Shown: one piece after another, positions 1 to 7,350 of the stretch
How the letters are laid out: every line of letters begins with the position of its first letter
How positions within the stretch are numbered: the first letter of the stretch is position 1
DNA from: Bacillota bacterium
GTDB lineage: Bacteria > Bacillota > Sulfobacillia > JABLXB01
DNA: 64,000 nt
Assembly: GCA_013178305.1 (NCBI GenBank)
Contig: JABLXB010000002.1
Location: 372,001-436,000, forward strand
Direction: 5' to 3'
Program-made: the position numbers and the translations under genes
Notes under the pieces: model-generated
Seen by the model: the letters and a program-made list of their open reading frames with translations, nothing else
What the model was told of the DNA's origin: nothing
Database searches by the model: none

Positions 1-1552
1 AGGTAGACGTTGTTGTGAAGCTGCAAAAACCGAGTGAATCCGTAACGGCGAAGACATCCTCGTGCCATCTAACGATCTCCGCCCTTTTCTCAACCAGGAG
101 CGGGTTAGCGTATTTGGCGTCTCCAGTTATCCTGGTGATCAGGTCTTTCGCGCGGGGGTTCATCCCGAATTCCGCAATCGGTTGCGCGTGAAGATGATCA
201 GGTCCGCGTGGGTTAACCGCGAAAGCAAGCGCGTAGGAGTTGGCAGACCTCGTCTCAACCCTCGATTGCTCCAAACCTCTGGCCTCGACGGCCCATTTCC
301 AGGACTCCCGTCCGATAGCCCTGGCAGCCGAACGTACTCCCTCACCCAACACCCTGCCGAGTCCCTCGCGTCTGGCAATCCGGTGGATCATTTCGATAAC
401 AGCTTCCGCGTTGCCGAACCGAAGGTCCAGGCTGTCGGTGTCCTTAACACTTAGCAACTCCTTTTCGAAGCACTCCATAGCAAACTGGATGACTGATCCA
501 GTCGAAATTGAATCCAGCCCGTAGTCATTACATAGCTCGTTAGCTTTCAGAACAGCCTCAGGGTCGACTACGCCGCACCCTGGGCCCAGGGCAGCGATCG
601 TCTCATACTCTGGTCCGCCCGCTTGCCCGGCGTAGGGCCCGTTTGGCACCACGGAATATTTGTGGCAGCAAAGTACACAACTGAAGCACGCGCGCCTGCG
701 CCTGATATAGCCCTTTTGAATCATGTGCTGACCGCTAACCCTGAACGCGTCGGGAGTGTATCCATGTTGAAAATTCCGGGCCGGTAGGCCTCTGGACTCG
801 TTCACGGGCATAATGCTTCCGGGCGTACCCGTTATGTAATACTTGGGAGCGCCTGGGTCTCCGTACAGATTCTCTGTCGCGATCCTTACCAGCTTCGAGA
901 AACGGGCCGGGTCGGCTACCGATAGACTACCGGAGCCTTTGACTACAATGCCCTTCAGATTCTTCGAGGCCATAACCAATCCGACACCACAACGAGCGGC
1001 GGCGCTGTAAGCGTCAAACATTATCCCTGCGAACTTTACCCCCTTCTCAGCCGCAGCTCCGATGCACGCGACGGACGCCGTTCCTCGGCCAGCTCGCCTT
1101 CTTAGCCACGCTGTAGCCTCACGGACATTCTTCCCCCATATAGGCCCGGCATCTTCAAATGAGACTCTACCATCTTCGATAACCAGATACGCAGGAACCT
1201 GGCTCTTCCCCGTAATTACCAGAAGAGAAACGCCCGCCGCCTTCATCATCACGCCGAACGCTGCTCCTGCTGTACTCTTCGCGTACAGCCCCGTGGCAGG
1301 GCTTTTCGTAACTACGCTAATACGTCCTGACGAAGGAGCGTTTGTGCCAGTAAGTGTTCCTGCACCAATAATGAGTGGGACCTCAGGTGAAAGAGGGTCG
1401 ACATGGGGTTGGGTGGTCTCGAACAAAATCTTGGCCCCCAAACCTCGGCTCCCCGCGTACTTGTACACCTCTTCCAACCCAATAGGTACGGCGGCAAATT
1501 GCCGACTGGAAAGGTCTATCCTGAGTTCCTTCATAGCGAGACCCTCACTCAC
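1..1552 (-). CDS. aldehyde ferredoxin oxidoreductase (tungsten type), C-terminus cut off
   Basis: Oxidises aldehydes to carboxylic acids with ferredoxin as acceptor, using a tungsto-bispterin and one 4Fe-4S cluster in the cytoplasm. About 517 residues are visible; the family is usually 600 or more, and the reading frame runs off the window edge. The cluster motif C-x2-C-x3-C is present in RACFSCVLCCHK, and the fourth ligand is probably the Cys of TDSLGFCSF close to the edge. N-terminal IDLSS and GAGTLTGTNAPSSGR stretches fit the AOR N-domain. An ATG lies directly against the strong AAGGAGGT site; an in-frame GTG 6 nt later has better spacing and was chosen as start. It is the last visible gene of the operon led by the IclR regulator. 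The substrate cannot be told from sequence. Confidence 0.92.
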   Translation of the reverse strand, partial: MSEGLAMKELRIDLSSRQFAAVPIGLEEVYKYAGSRGLGAKILFETTQPHVDPLSPEVPLIIGAGTLTGTNAPSSGRISVVTKSPATGLYAKSTAGAAFGVMMKAAGVSLLVITGKSQVPAYLVIEDGRVSFEDAGPIWGKNVREATAWLRRRAGRGTASVACIGAAAEKGVKFAGIMFDAYSAAARCGVGLVMASKNLKGIVVKGSGSLSVADPARFSKLVRIATENLYGDPGAPKYYITGTPGSIMPVNESRGLPARNFQHGYTPDAFRVSGQHMIQKGYIRRRRACFSCVLCCHKYSVVPNGPYAGQAGGPEYETIAALGPGCGVVDPEAVLKANELCNDYGLDSISTGSVIQFAMECFEKELLSVKDTDSLDLRFGNAEAVIEMIHRIARREGLGRVLGEGVRSAARAIGRESWKWAVEARGLEQSRVETRSANSYALAFAVNPRGPDHLHAQPIAEFGMNPRAKDLITRITGDAKYANPLLVEKRAEIVRWHEDVFAVTDSLGFCSFTTTST

Positions 1553-1566
1553 TGCCATACCTCCTT

Positions 1567-1830
1567 TCAACCGCCACCTAGCATAGGGACTATCGAAACC
1601 TCATCGCCATCATGCAGCAGAGTTCGCTCGGCGGATGGTACCGGAATAATAGTACCGTTTACGACAAAGAAATACTGCGAGAGAGGCTCCCCTTCCATTC
1701 CCAGCCGGGAGGTCTTCAGTCGTTCAAGCAGTTCGCGTATGTCAGCGCCCTTCGGGAGGTGAAAGTCGCAAATCACCGTCTTCCCGATAATCGGGAACGC
1801 TCTAACCTTTATCGTGATTTGCTCCTCCAT
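1567..1830 (-). CDS. MoaD/ThiS-like beta-grasp sulfur carrier
   Basis: Small 87-residue protein ending in MLGGG. A C-terminal Gly-Gly is the adenylation/thiocarboxylation tail of MoaD and ThiS proteins, which donate sulfur for the pterin dithiolene or thiazole. The motifs GADIRELLERL and LLHDGDEVSIVPMLGGG match the MoaD fold. It starts at an ATG inside the end of the flavoprotein gene (29-nt overlap) and ends 9 nt upstream of the oxidoreductase. MoaD-like genes are commonly linked to AOR genes, so a role in tungstopterin assembly is inferred. A longer in-frame reading upstream has no coding support. Confidence 0.8.
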   Translation of the reverse strand: MEEQITIKVRAFPIIGKTVICDFHLPKGADIRELLERLKTSRLGMEGEPLSQYFFVVNGTIIPVPSAERTLLHDGDEVSIVPMLGGG

Positions 1831-2533
1831 CGGTGCTACCCCCAAGCTCAGACAGCTTCCACTCTCCGAGAGCCAGCAGCGCCGCAGTTCTCCCGACGTT
1901 CTCACCGAGTATCCGGACCGAATTGAGGCCGAAGTCGTCATGACGGACGACATCGTTACCCCTCTCGTGAGCCCAGCCAACACCGCCAATGTACCCGACA
2001 GGTCCCTGGGCCAAGGAGAAACCGCCAACCGTCACGAATCCAGAGATAAGCAGAAATCTCAGTATGTCAGCGACCACATGCTCTTGACCGCCGTTACGAT
2101 GAAACCCGACGGCGAGAGCACCCGCAGCCGTTTTACTCCAGTCAGGAACGGCTACCCCGTGATCAGGAATCCACACCTTCTTCACCAAGCAGGTGAACCG
2201 CTCTATGAACGCCCTCAACTTTGAGTTCGTACTAAAAAAATAAACCGGCGAACCGATAATCAACCCATTGGGAACGGGGTCTGTAAGCCGCTTCACTGTC
2301 TCCAGCCAGTCGTCTTTTAAGATGCAATATGACCGGGAACGCACGCAACCGCCGCAATCCAAACAGGGTTGAATCTTCTTGCCGTGAAGAGATATGTATT
2401 CCGTTTCAGCGGTCATCCCCGGAACAAGTCCTTCCACGGTCTCTCTTGCGCTTGTTAAGGACTCCTGAACCAGAATCTCGGTGTTTGCGTGTCTGGGACT
2501 GGAGGACAGGCCCACAATTCGGACTCTTTTCAC
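1802..2533 (-). CDS. NADPH-dependent FMN reductase / iron-sulfur flavoprotein family
   Basis: A flavodoxin-fold protein of 243 residues. The N-terminal GLSSSPRHANTEILV is the FMN phosphate-binding loop of this family, and the Cys-rich CLDCGGCVRSRSYC stretch resembles the compact cysteine cluster of archaeal/clostridial iron-sulfur flavoproteins (Isf). GSPVYFFSTNSKLRAFIERF is the second flavin-binding segment. The GTG start overlaps the ferredoxin stop in a GTGA arrangement, so translation is probably coupled. In this operon it may pass electrons between the ferredoxin and another carrier; the partner is not shown. Confidence 0.82.
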   Translation of the reverse strand: MKRVRIVGLSSSPRHANTEILVQESLTSARETVEGLVPGMTAETEYISLHGKKIQPCLDCGGCVRSRSYCILKDDWLETVKRLTDPVPNGLIIGSPVYFFSTNSKLRAFIERFTCLVKKVWIPDHGVAVPDWSKTAAGALAVGFHRNGGQEHVVADILRFLLISGFVTVGGFSLAQGPVGYIGGVGWAHERGNDVVRHDDFGLNSVRILGENVGRTAALLALGEWKLSELGGSTDGGANHDKG

Positions 2534-3003
2534 TCCGCTTCTCCCCCCCTTGCCAACCACTCCCTAATGCGTTCCAGATAGTGGCGAAGATGGTAGATCG
2601 TCGACAGGTTGTTACCTACCAGTTTCAGTGCATTACTTGGGCAGGCCCGCACGCACTCAGGCTCACCCCCGCAGAGGTCGCACTTGAGTACCTCTCCGGC
2701 GCCCGCATGATACGAGATCCCGCCGTTCGGACAGGCACTAACACAGGCCAAACACCCCGTGCACAGTTCCTTATCTATGGACGTCCCTTCTTTGTCCAGC
2801 GCACCGGTCGGGCAAGCCGATACACACGGTTTTGCTTCGCACTGGCAGCACACGATCGGTAGCGATTCACCGCCGATTTCGTCATTCGATATTTTGATCC
2901 GCGATAGGGTCAGGTCATATATGCCGTAGTGTTTGAAACTGCACGCAGTCTGGCACAGGCGGCACCCCGTGCACAACTCGGGCTCTACAATTAACCTATT
3001 CAC
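2530..3003 (-). CDS. polyferredoxin with four 4Fe-4S motifs, AOR partner
   Basis: About 157 residues with four cysteine groups: CTGCRLCQTAC, CCQCEAKPCVSACP, CTGCLACVSACP and CDLCGGEPECVRACP. This is the HycB/DmsB-like electron-transfer subunit often encoded beside aldehyde ferredoxin oxidoreductases. A GTG at 3003 (product beginning VNRLIVEPEL) was chosen because the GGGAGGT site lies about 9 nt upstream; the earlier in-frame GTG sits on the ribosome binding site itself. It overlaps the IclR stop by 8 nt and the flavoprotein start by 4 nt. It probably takes electrons from the oxidoreductase. Confidence 0.88.
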   Translation of the reverse strand: MNRLIVEPELCTGCRLCQTACSFKHYGIYDLTLSRIKISNDEIGGESLPIVCCQCEAKPCVSACPTGALDKEGTSIDKELCTGCLACVSACPNGGISYHAGAGEVLKCDLCGGEPECVRACPSNALKLVGNNLSTIYHLRHYLERIREWLARGGEAE

Positions 3004-3820
3004 TGGGTATGTCACCTCCCTGGAATCCGTTTTCGGTCGTGAGCTGCAAAGCTGAGGAAATCTTCCTGGCAGCTTCTTGTTGCAAACATATCAGCCGATC
3101 GAGCCCTGATTGGTCTAACCTGCTGTCCGGCCCGGCGATGCTAAGGCTGGCGACCGCGCGGTCGGCACGATATCCCAGAATTGGCACAGCAATTGCGTAA
3201 ATCCCTTCATCTAATTCCCCAACGCTGAAAGCCCATCCCCTTTGGCGTATCAAGTCCAGTTCTTTCTGGAGCTCGTCGGGATCCGTTATGGTGCGATGGG
3301 TAAACTTGGTCAACGGCCTGTTCAAAGCGCGTAAACGCGCCTTTTCTGGAAGGTACGCCATCAAGACCTTCGCCGAGGCTCCTGCATGTAAAGGGCTGAC
3401 TGAACCGGGCTTAAAGGTGACCCTTATCGGACGCGTCGATTCAACTTTCTCGATGCAGACTGCTTTCTCATCATCTCCCAGGACGGTAAGAAAGACAGAT
3501 TCACCTGTATCCGCAGCGAGCTGGCGCATAACCGGCAGAGCAACATCCCTAATCTGTATGTCACCGTCCATAATACTGGCAAGCTCCACGATGGCAAATC
3601 CTAGGGAGTACTGCCTGGTCGTCCGATCATACCTTACGAACCCGTGCCGCTCGAGGGTGCAAAGCAAACGATAGACTATGCTTTTGTGGAGGCCTGTCGC
3701 AACGCACAAATTCGCCAGGCTCCTTCGCGGAGTCTGCGGGGTAAACTGTTTGAGGAGGGTTAATGCTCTATCCACTGTTTGGCAAGTAGCTGTAGACTTC
3801 ACGCGACACACCCTATACAA
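2996..3820 (-). CDS. IclR-family transcriptional regulator
   Basis: Winged-helix N-terminus (about residues 10-75: TVDRALTLLKQF, LANLCVATGLHKSIVYRLL, RHGFVRYDRTTRQYSLGF) followed by the IclR effector domain (LTVLGDDEKAVCIEKVE, HAGASAKVLMAYLP, RGWAFSVGELDEGIYAIAVP). It is first in the aldehyde-oxidoreductase operon and divergent from the DUF917 gene, so it probably controls both directions and itself. The start is uncertain: the frame opens with TTG at 3820, a GTG at 3802 is an alternative, and no clear ribosome binding site is seen. The effector is unknown. Confidence 0.9.
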   Translation of the reverse strand: MYRVCRVKSTATCQTVDRALTLLKQFTPQTPRRSLANLCVATGLHKSIVYRLLCTLERHGFVRYDRTTRQYSLGFAIVELASIMDGDIQIRDVALPVMRQLAADTGESVFLTVLGDDEKAVCIEKVESTRPIRVTFKPGSVSPLHAGASAKVLMAYLPEKARLRALNRPLTKFTHRTITDPDELQKELDLIRQRGWAFSVGELDEGIYAIAVPILGYRADRAVASLSIAGPDSRLDQSGLDRLICLQQEAARKISSALQLTTENGFQGGDIPSE

Positions 3821-3956
3821 TAACTATAGAAATGTAAGTTTCGCTATTTGCTATTTCTACTATACTACGCTGACCTTCAAAGTCCTGCTTCGTCTGCCTT
3901 AAAGTTGCTAATACTTTGGGGATAAACTCGTATTCTGAACGCAGGGAGGGTAATCG
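3821..3956. promoter_or_regulatory. divergent IclR / DUF917 promoter region
   Basis: AT-rich 136-bp gap between two divergent genes, unlike the GC-rich surroundings. It should hold both promoters and the IclR operator. I see several TATACT/TATAGT-like hexamers but no pair with convincing -35 spacing. The only firm signal is the AGGGAGG ribosome binding site just before the ATG at 3957. Confidence 0.35.
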
Positions 3957-5033
3957 ATGAGTCCTGTACGCTTAGACAAAGACGTCCTGGATGCAATCAC
4001 GCTCGGCGGTGCGTTTTACGGGGGAGGGGGCGGGGGCCCAATAACTCAGGGGGTTGAATTGGGACAGCTGGCCCTTCAGTATGGGAACCCAACGATGATA
4101 AGCATCGATGAGATGCCTGGAGACGCTATCCTCCTGACAGTCTCCGCGGTAGGAGCTCCAGCTGCACAAGGACAGCATGCAAAGGCGTATCATTACGTCA
4201 GAGCGGTAGAACTGTTTATCAAATACTCCGGTATCGAAGTACACGGATTCATCAGCAATGAGTGTGGGGGGCTTGCTTCGGTTAACGGGTGGATTCAGTC
4301 AGCGGCCTTTGGTTTACCGGTGGTCGACGCCCCGTGCGACGGGAGGGCTCATCCTACAGGTATAATGGGATCTATGGGGCTTCGTTGGCCGGAATATACC
4401 TCCTTACAGGCAGCATGTGGCGGGAGCAGATCCGAGGGCACCTACGTCGAAATCTTCACGACCGGCTCCCCTGAGAAGACAGCTGCACTTGTACGGCAGG
4501 CAGCGGTCCAGGCGGGTGGTCTTGTCGCGGTGGCGAGGAACCCGGTTGAGGCTTCATATGTCAGGTCTCACGGTGCGCCAGGATCTCTTGAGAAGTGTAT
4601 TAAGGTAGGGCGAGCGATGCTGGACGCGAAGACCCGGGGGCCGTTGGAAATGGCACAGGCCGCCGCGGCGACCGCGGACGGGAAGGTAATGTTCACCGCC
4701 AGAGTCAGCAAAAAAGATCTGGAGACCGTGGGCGGGTTTGATGTTGGTCAGATTACCTTTGATAACGGCGCCCAGGTAGTCTTCTGGAACGAGTACATAA
4801 CGCTGGACATGGGTGCTGAGCGACTAGCCACTTTTCCGGATCTAATAGCAACAATCAGTACTGAGTCGGGAGTACCCCTATCCAGTACGGATATCGTACC
4901 CGACAGTGAAGTGGCGGTAGTGGTGGTTCCGAAAGGCCATCTGATCCTAGGCGCAGGAGTGAAGGACAAATCGCTGTTTTACGCAGTTGAAGAGGCTACT
5001 GGACAGAGGATAATCGAGTACGTGTTCAAATGA
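3957..5033 (+). CDS. DUF917 (S-methyl-thiohydantoin desulfurase-like) family protein
   Basis: A 358-residue protein of the DUF917 family (Pfam renamed its domains S-Me-THD). The Gly-rich GGAFYGGGGGGP near the N-terminus, NECGGLASVNGWIQSA in the middle and the long beta-rich C-terminal part ending KGHLILGAGVKD are typical. Members sit near hydantoinase and amino-acid catabolic genes; only a few have a known reaction, so the substrate here is open. A strong AGGGAGG site precedes the ATG. It is divergent from the IclR operon. A second family member is encoded at 23456-24589. Confidence 0.82.
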   Translation: MSPVRLDKDVLDAITLGGAFYGGGGGGPITQGVELGQLALQYGNPTMISIDEMPGDAILLTVSAVGAPAAQGQHAKAYHYVRAVELFIKYSGIEVHGFISNECGGLASVNGWIQSAAFGLPVVDAPCDGRAHPTGIMGSMGLRWPEYTSLQAACGGSRSEGTYVEIFTTGSPEKTAALVRQAAVQAGGLVAVARNPVEASYVRSHGAPGSLEKCIKVGRAMLDAKTRGPLEMAQAAAATADGKVMFTARVSKKDLETVGGFDVGQITFDNGAQVVFWNEYITLDMGAERLATFPDLIATISTESGVPLSSTDIVPDSEVAVVVVPKGHLILGAGVKDKSLFYAVEEATGQRIIEYVFK

Positions 5034-5521
5034 TGACGGCGGTGGATCAGGCAAGGATTGCAACCAGTATTTGGGATAAGCTCCTGCGGCAGACCCGGTT
5101 CCTCAGTACTTCTTCACCACCTCGAGGTGGGCGTACTCGCTTTTTCTTTCAGAGTCGGATCAGTAGAGTCTCAAGTAGTCGTGTTGGCATGATGGATTTG
5201 GAGACAAGCGCGACTGAGAGACAGGCAGGTACGCGCGAGAATACGAACTGCCAATGACAAATGAGATGGAAGTGACCCATCTTTGTGCAAGGGAATTCTC
5301 CGCCAGTAGTGGGCGGAGGCTGGCGCTGAGCGCGGGCGGAGGGTGCGCCGGTATTTTACATGGGCAAAAGCTCGCAGTTGGTGTTTGGTCGGCCCCCTCC
5401 CGCGTACCGCCCACATGGGTCCGGCCACGGTGACCGGGAAGCCCGAACAGGTGTATGCAATTGCCTAGCTGAGGACACCACCGCGCTCGATCGAAAGAAT
5501 TACTGTTGCAGGATGTTGCCG
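5034..5521. other. gene-poor stretch
   Basis: No reading frame here shows recognisable protein similarity. It contains a perfect 14-bp palindrome (CCACCTCGAGGTGG, 5117-5130) about 85 bp after the DUF917 stop, possibly part of a terminator although no T-run follows. The rest is probably decayed mobile DNA like the segment to its right. Confidence 0.35.
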
Positions 5522-5524
5522 TCA

Positions 5525-5598
5525 ATGCCGCGCTACTTTGGACTTGACCTGCATAAGAACCACGTGCACGGTTTCGAGTGGATTCCGGAAGTCCGGCA
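5525..5598 (+). pseudogene. IS110-family transposase N-terminal fragment
   Basis: About 24 codons read MPRYFGLDLHKNHVHGFEW, which matches the start of IS110-family (DEDD) transposases, where the first Asp of the catalytic set lies in the GLDLHK motif. The frame loses similarity after IPEVRQ, where it runs into an oppositely oriented ATPase fragment. This is a remnant, not an active element. Confidence 0.55.
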
Positions 5599-5599
5599 A

Positions 5600-5864
5600 G
5601 CATCGAGGCCGAGAACAGGTGGGCCTCGTCTATGACGAGGACGGGCTGTTTGCCCTGGTTCTCGTAGGCATCGAGGAAGGCGTGGTCGAACTGGCAGCGG
5701 GCATCCCTCTGGTGAAACGCGGGTGTGATACCGAACTGAGCCAGGACTTCTCTATAGAAGCCCCGTGGTTCAAGAGCGGAATCGGCGATGTAATGGACTC
5801 CATCCTGGCTATCGCAAACAAGAAACGCCGGTGAACCACTCCCAAGGCTACCGGCGTCCCGCAA
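5600..5864 (-). pseudogene. ExeA/TniB-like AAA ATPase fragment
   Basis: The minus frame encodes SALEPRGFYREVLAQFG and KQPVLVIDEAHLFSASML, matching the middle of ExeA-like ATPases that accompany transposases, including the Walker B motif (VLVIDEAH). The Walker A part is missing upstream and similarity stops right after SASML. Frame-open sequence continues to 5160 but without recognisable content. Remnant of a mobile element abutting the IS110 fragment. Confidence 0.6.
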
Positions 5865-5954
5865 ACCAGGCAGGCTAAATGCCTGCCTCTTTTCGTTTTC
5901 CTGTCATTTTCCTGTCAAACTGAGTTTTCCGCTTTTCGGATTTGGGCCTTACAC

Positions 5955-6030
5955 TGGTGGGCGGTACAGGACTTGAACCTGTGACCTCGTGAATGTGAGT
6001 CACGCGCTCTAACCACTGAGCTAACCGCCC
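5955..6030 (-). tRNA. tRNA-Val (CAC)
   Basis: A 76-nt cloverleaf on the minus strand with encoded CCA. Acceptor arms GGGCGGT / ACCGCCC pair fully; the anticodon stem CGTGA / TCACG holds the loop CTCACAT with anticodon CAC; the T-arm reads ACAGG-TTCAAGT-CCTGT. Confidence 0.95.
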
Positions 6031-6094
6031 GCTAATGCCTCGTTCAGACGCAGAAAGAGTATACCATGCGCGCGAACGAACTTCAACAATGCGC

Positions 6095-6150
6095 ATTCAC
6101 TCATGTAAAATGTAACCGAGCAGGGATCACTCAGATTAAAATGTAACCGA
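6095..6150. repeat. tandem direct repeat, probable transposon-end binding sites
   Basis: TAAAATGTAACCGA occurs at 6106-6119 and again at 6137-6150, each preceded by CACTCA, giving a 31-bp period (three helical turns). They lie just before a transposase-like gene fragment, as expected for transposase-binding repeats of an IS end. Confidence 0.5.
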
Positions 6151-6158
6151 AGGGATCG

Positions 6159-6407
6159 ATGTTGAATGACAGATGCTGTAAGAGGATGTCCCCGATGGCC
6201 CGCCCCGAGTATCTCTCATCCATGAGGGCGAGATACGTCGACGCCAAGACCCGCTCCCAGCGCTCCAGGATCCTTGACGAGGTTATCAAGGTCACCGGCT
6301 ACAACCGTAAGTACGCCGAGCCCTCCGCCCATCTGCCACCACCGCCCCCTGGTCTTACTCTACCAACCTCGGTGCATATTGTCCAAATCAGTTACGGGGC
6401 TAAATAG
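6159..6407 (+). pseudogene. integrase-type transposase N-terminal fragment
   Basis: The frame begins with a segment (MARPEYLSSMRARYVDA, then RILDEVIKVTGYNRKYA) that resembles the N-terminus of DDE integrase-type transposases of the ISNCY/IS481-like group. After YNRKYA it becomes unrelated proline-rich sequence, and the catalytic domain is absent. With the repeats just upstream it is the left end of a deleted insertion sequence. Confidence 0.5.
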
Positions 6408-6563
6408 CGGCTCGACCCCCGGCTCGTGTACTCACGTTCTGTGGTACCGTCATGCCCGATCGTTCTGCAATTCTGTCACCGTGCAGCCTCCTGCCCAACG
6501 GATTCCGTGGACTTACCCCAAAACGGGGTTGACGGAATAGTCTGGCCGTGGGAGGTGAGTATT

Positions 6564-6893
6564 GTGTACGGCTATGGTGACTACACGGGCTGGGACTACA
6601 TTCCGGGAGTAGCGCAGCAACCTGGGTTTCCCCAGTATCCCGGATATCCGGGCTATCCAGGGGTACCTCCGGCATACCCGGGTTTCCCGCCGACGTTCCC
6701 GGCGCCGTTCCCGGGAAACCTGCAGCAACGCGTTGTGAGGCTGGAGAGGGCTGTTGCGCTCATGGAAGCGGAGATCGACCGGCTGGCGCGCAGGGTTGCG
6801 GACCTCGATAGGAGGGTCGCGCGGCTCGAAGGCAGGCCTGGTGGTAGTGAACTCGGCCCTGGAGCCGGAGAGGCTGGCAAACCCGGAGGCTGA
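6564..6893 (+). CDS. Pro/Gly/Tyr-rich protein with C-terminal coiled coil
   Basis: A 109-residue protein. Residues 1-50 are made of PGY/PGV/PGF-type units (FPQYPGYPGYPG), like spore-coat or surface proteins; residues about 55-90 form a heptad-rich helix (VVRLERAVALMEAEIDRLA, then ADLDRRVARLEGR). No signal peptide. A GTG start was chosen because GGGAGGTG lies 6 nt upstream. It is followed by a strong hairpin terminator. A coat or spore-surface role is only a guess from composition. Confidence 0.65.
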   Translation: MYGYGDYTGWDYIPGVAQQPGFPQYPGYPGYPGVPPAYPGFPPTFPAPFPGNLQQRVVRLERAVALMEAEIDRLARRVADLDRRVARLEGRPGGSELGPGAGEAGKPGG

Positions 6894-6954
6894 TAGAGCC
6901 GGCAGCCGATCTGCAGATTAGCCAGGACTTGACCTGGAGTACCGGAGCAGAAGA

Positions 6955-6983
6955 GATAAACGCCCTGCCATCGGGCGTTTATC
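6955..6983. terminator. hairpin terminator between convergent genes
   Basis: An 11-bp perfect stem GATAAACGCCC / GGGCGTTTATC with a short loop lies between the Pro/Gly/Tyr-rich gene (+) and hgcB (-). It has no long T-tract but could serve both strands. Confidence 0.55.
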
Positions 6984-7023
6984 CGCTTTCGTAAACGAGT
7001 TGTGCGTAGTAGCGCCGGCGCCG

Positions 7024-7332
7024 CTAGCAGCACCCCTTTGAACCGGAGCAGCCACACCCGGGTCCGCCGCAATCCGGCTCTCCGCCGGTTAGCAGGCCAC
7101 GGATGATGGCCACAGCGCAGCCGACTCCCGACTTCACCGTGATAGCGCCGGCCGGGCAGTTCCGCGAGCACGCGCCGCACTCCATACAGTCATCCTTGCA
7201 GATAACTCTTGCTGTGGTGCCCTCCATCTCGAGCACTCGATGGGGGCACACCGATACACACATCCCGCAGCCCGTGCACAGGTCGCGGTCCAGCTCGAGA
7301 GTCGCGACGTCCTTCAAGTACTGCAACGTCAT
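7024..7332 (-). CDS. hgcB: HgcB, ferredoxin of mercury methylation
   Basis: A 102-residue ferredoxin with two 4Fe-4S motifs (CTGCGMCVSVCP and CMECGACSRNCP) and a Cys-rich tail ending in a vicinal CC. The two-cluster fold plus the terminal Cys pair is diagnostic for HgcB, which reduces the corrinoid of HgcA and binds Hg(II) for methyl transfer. It starts 18 nt after the hgcA stop, the usual gene order. ATG at 7332 was preferred; the frame is open to a TTG at 7344, which would sit on the AGGAGAGG ribosome binding site. Confidence 0.9.
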   Translation of the reverse strand: MTLQYLKDVATLELDRDLCTGCGMCVSVCPHRVLEMEGTTARVICKDDCMECGACSRNCPAGAITVKSGVGCAVAIIRGLLTGGEPDCGGPGCGCSGSKGCC

Positions 7333-7350
7333 GACACGCACCAACCTCTC

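Noticed and set aside
5160-5864. An intact 234-residue minus-strand gene
   Set aside because: Only the first 85 codons match an ATPase family; the Walker A part is missing and the rest is unrelated, so it is a fragment.
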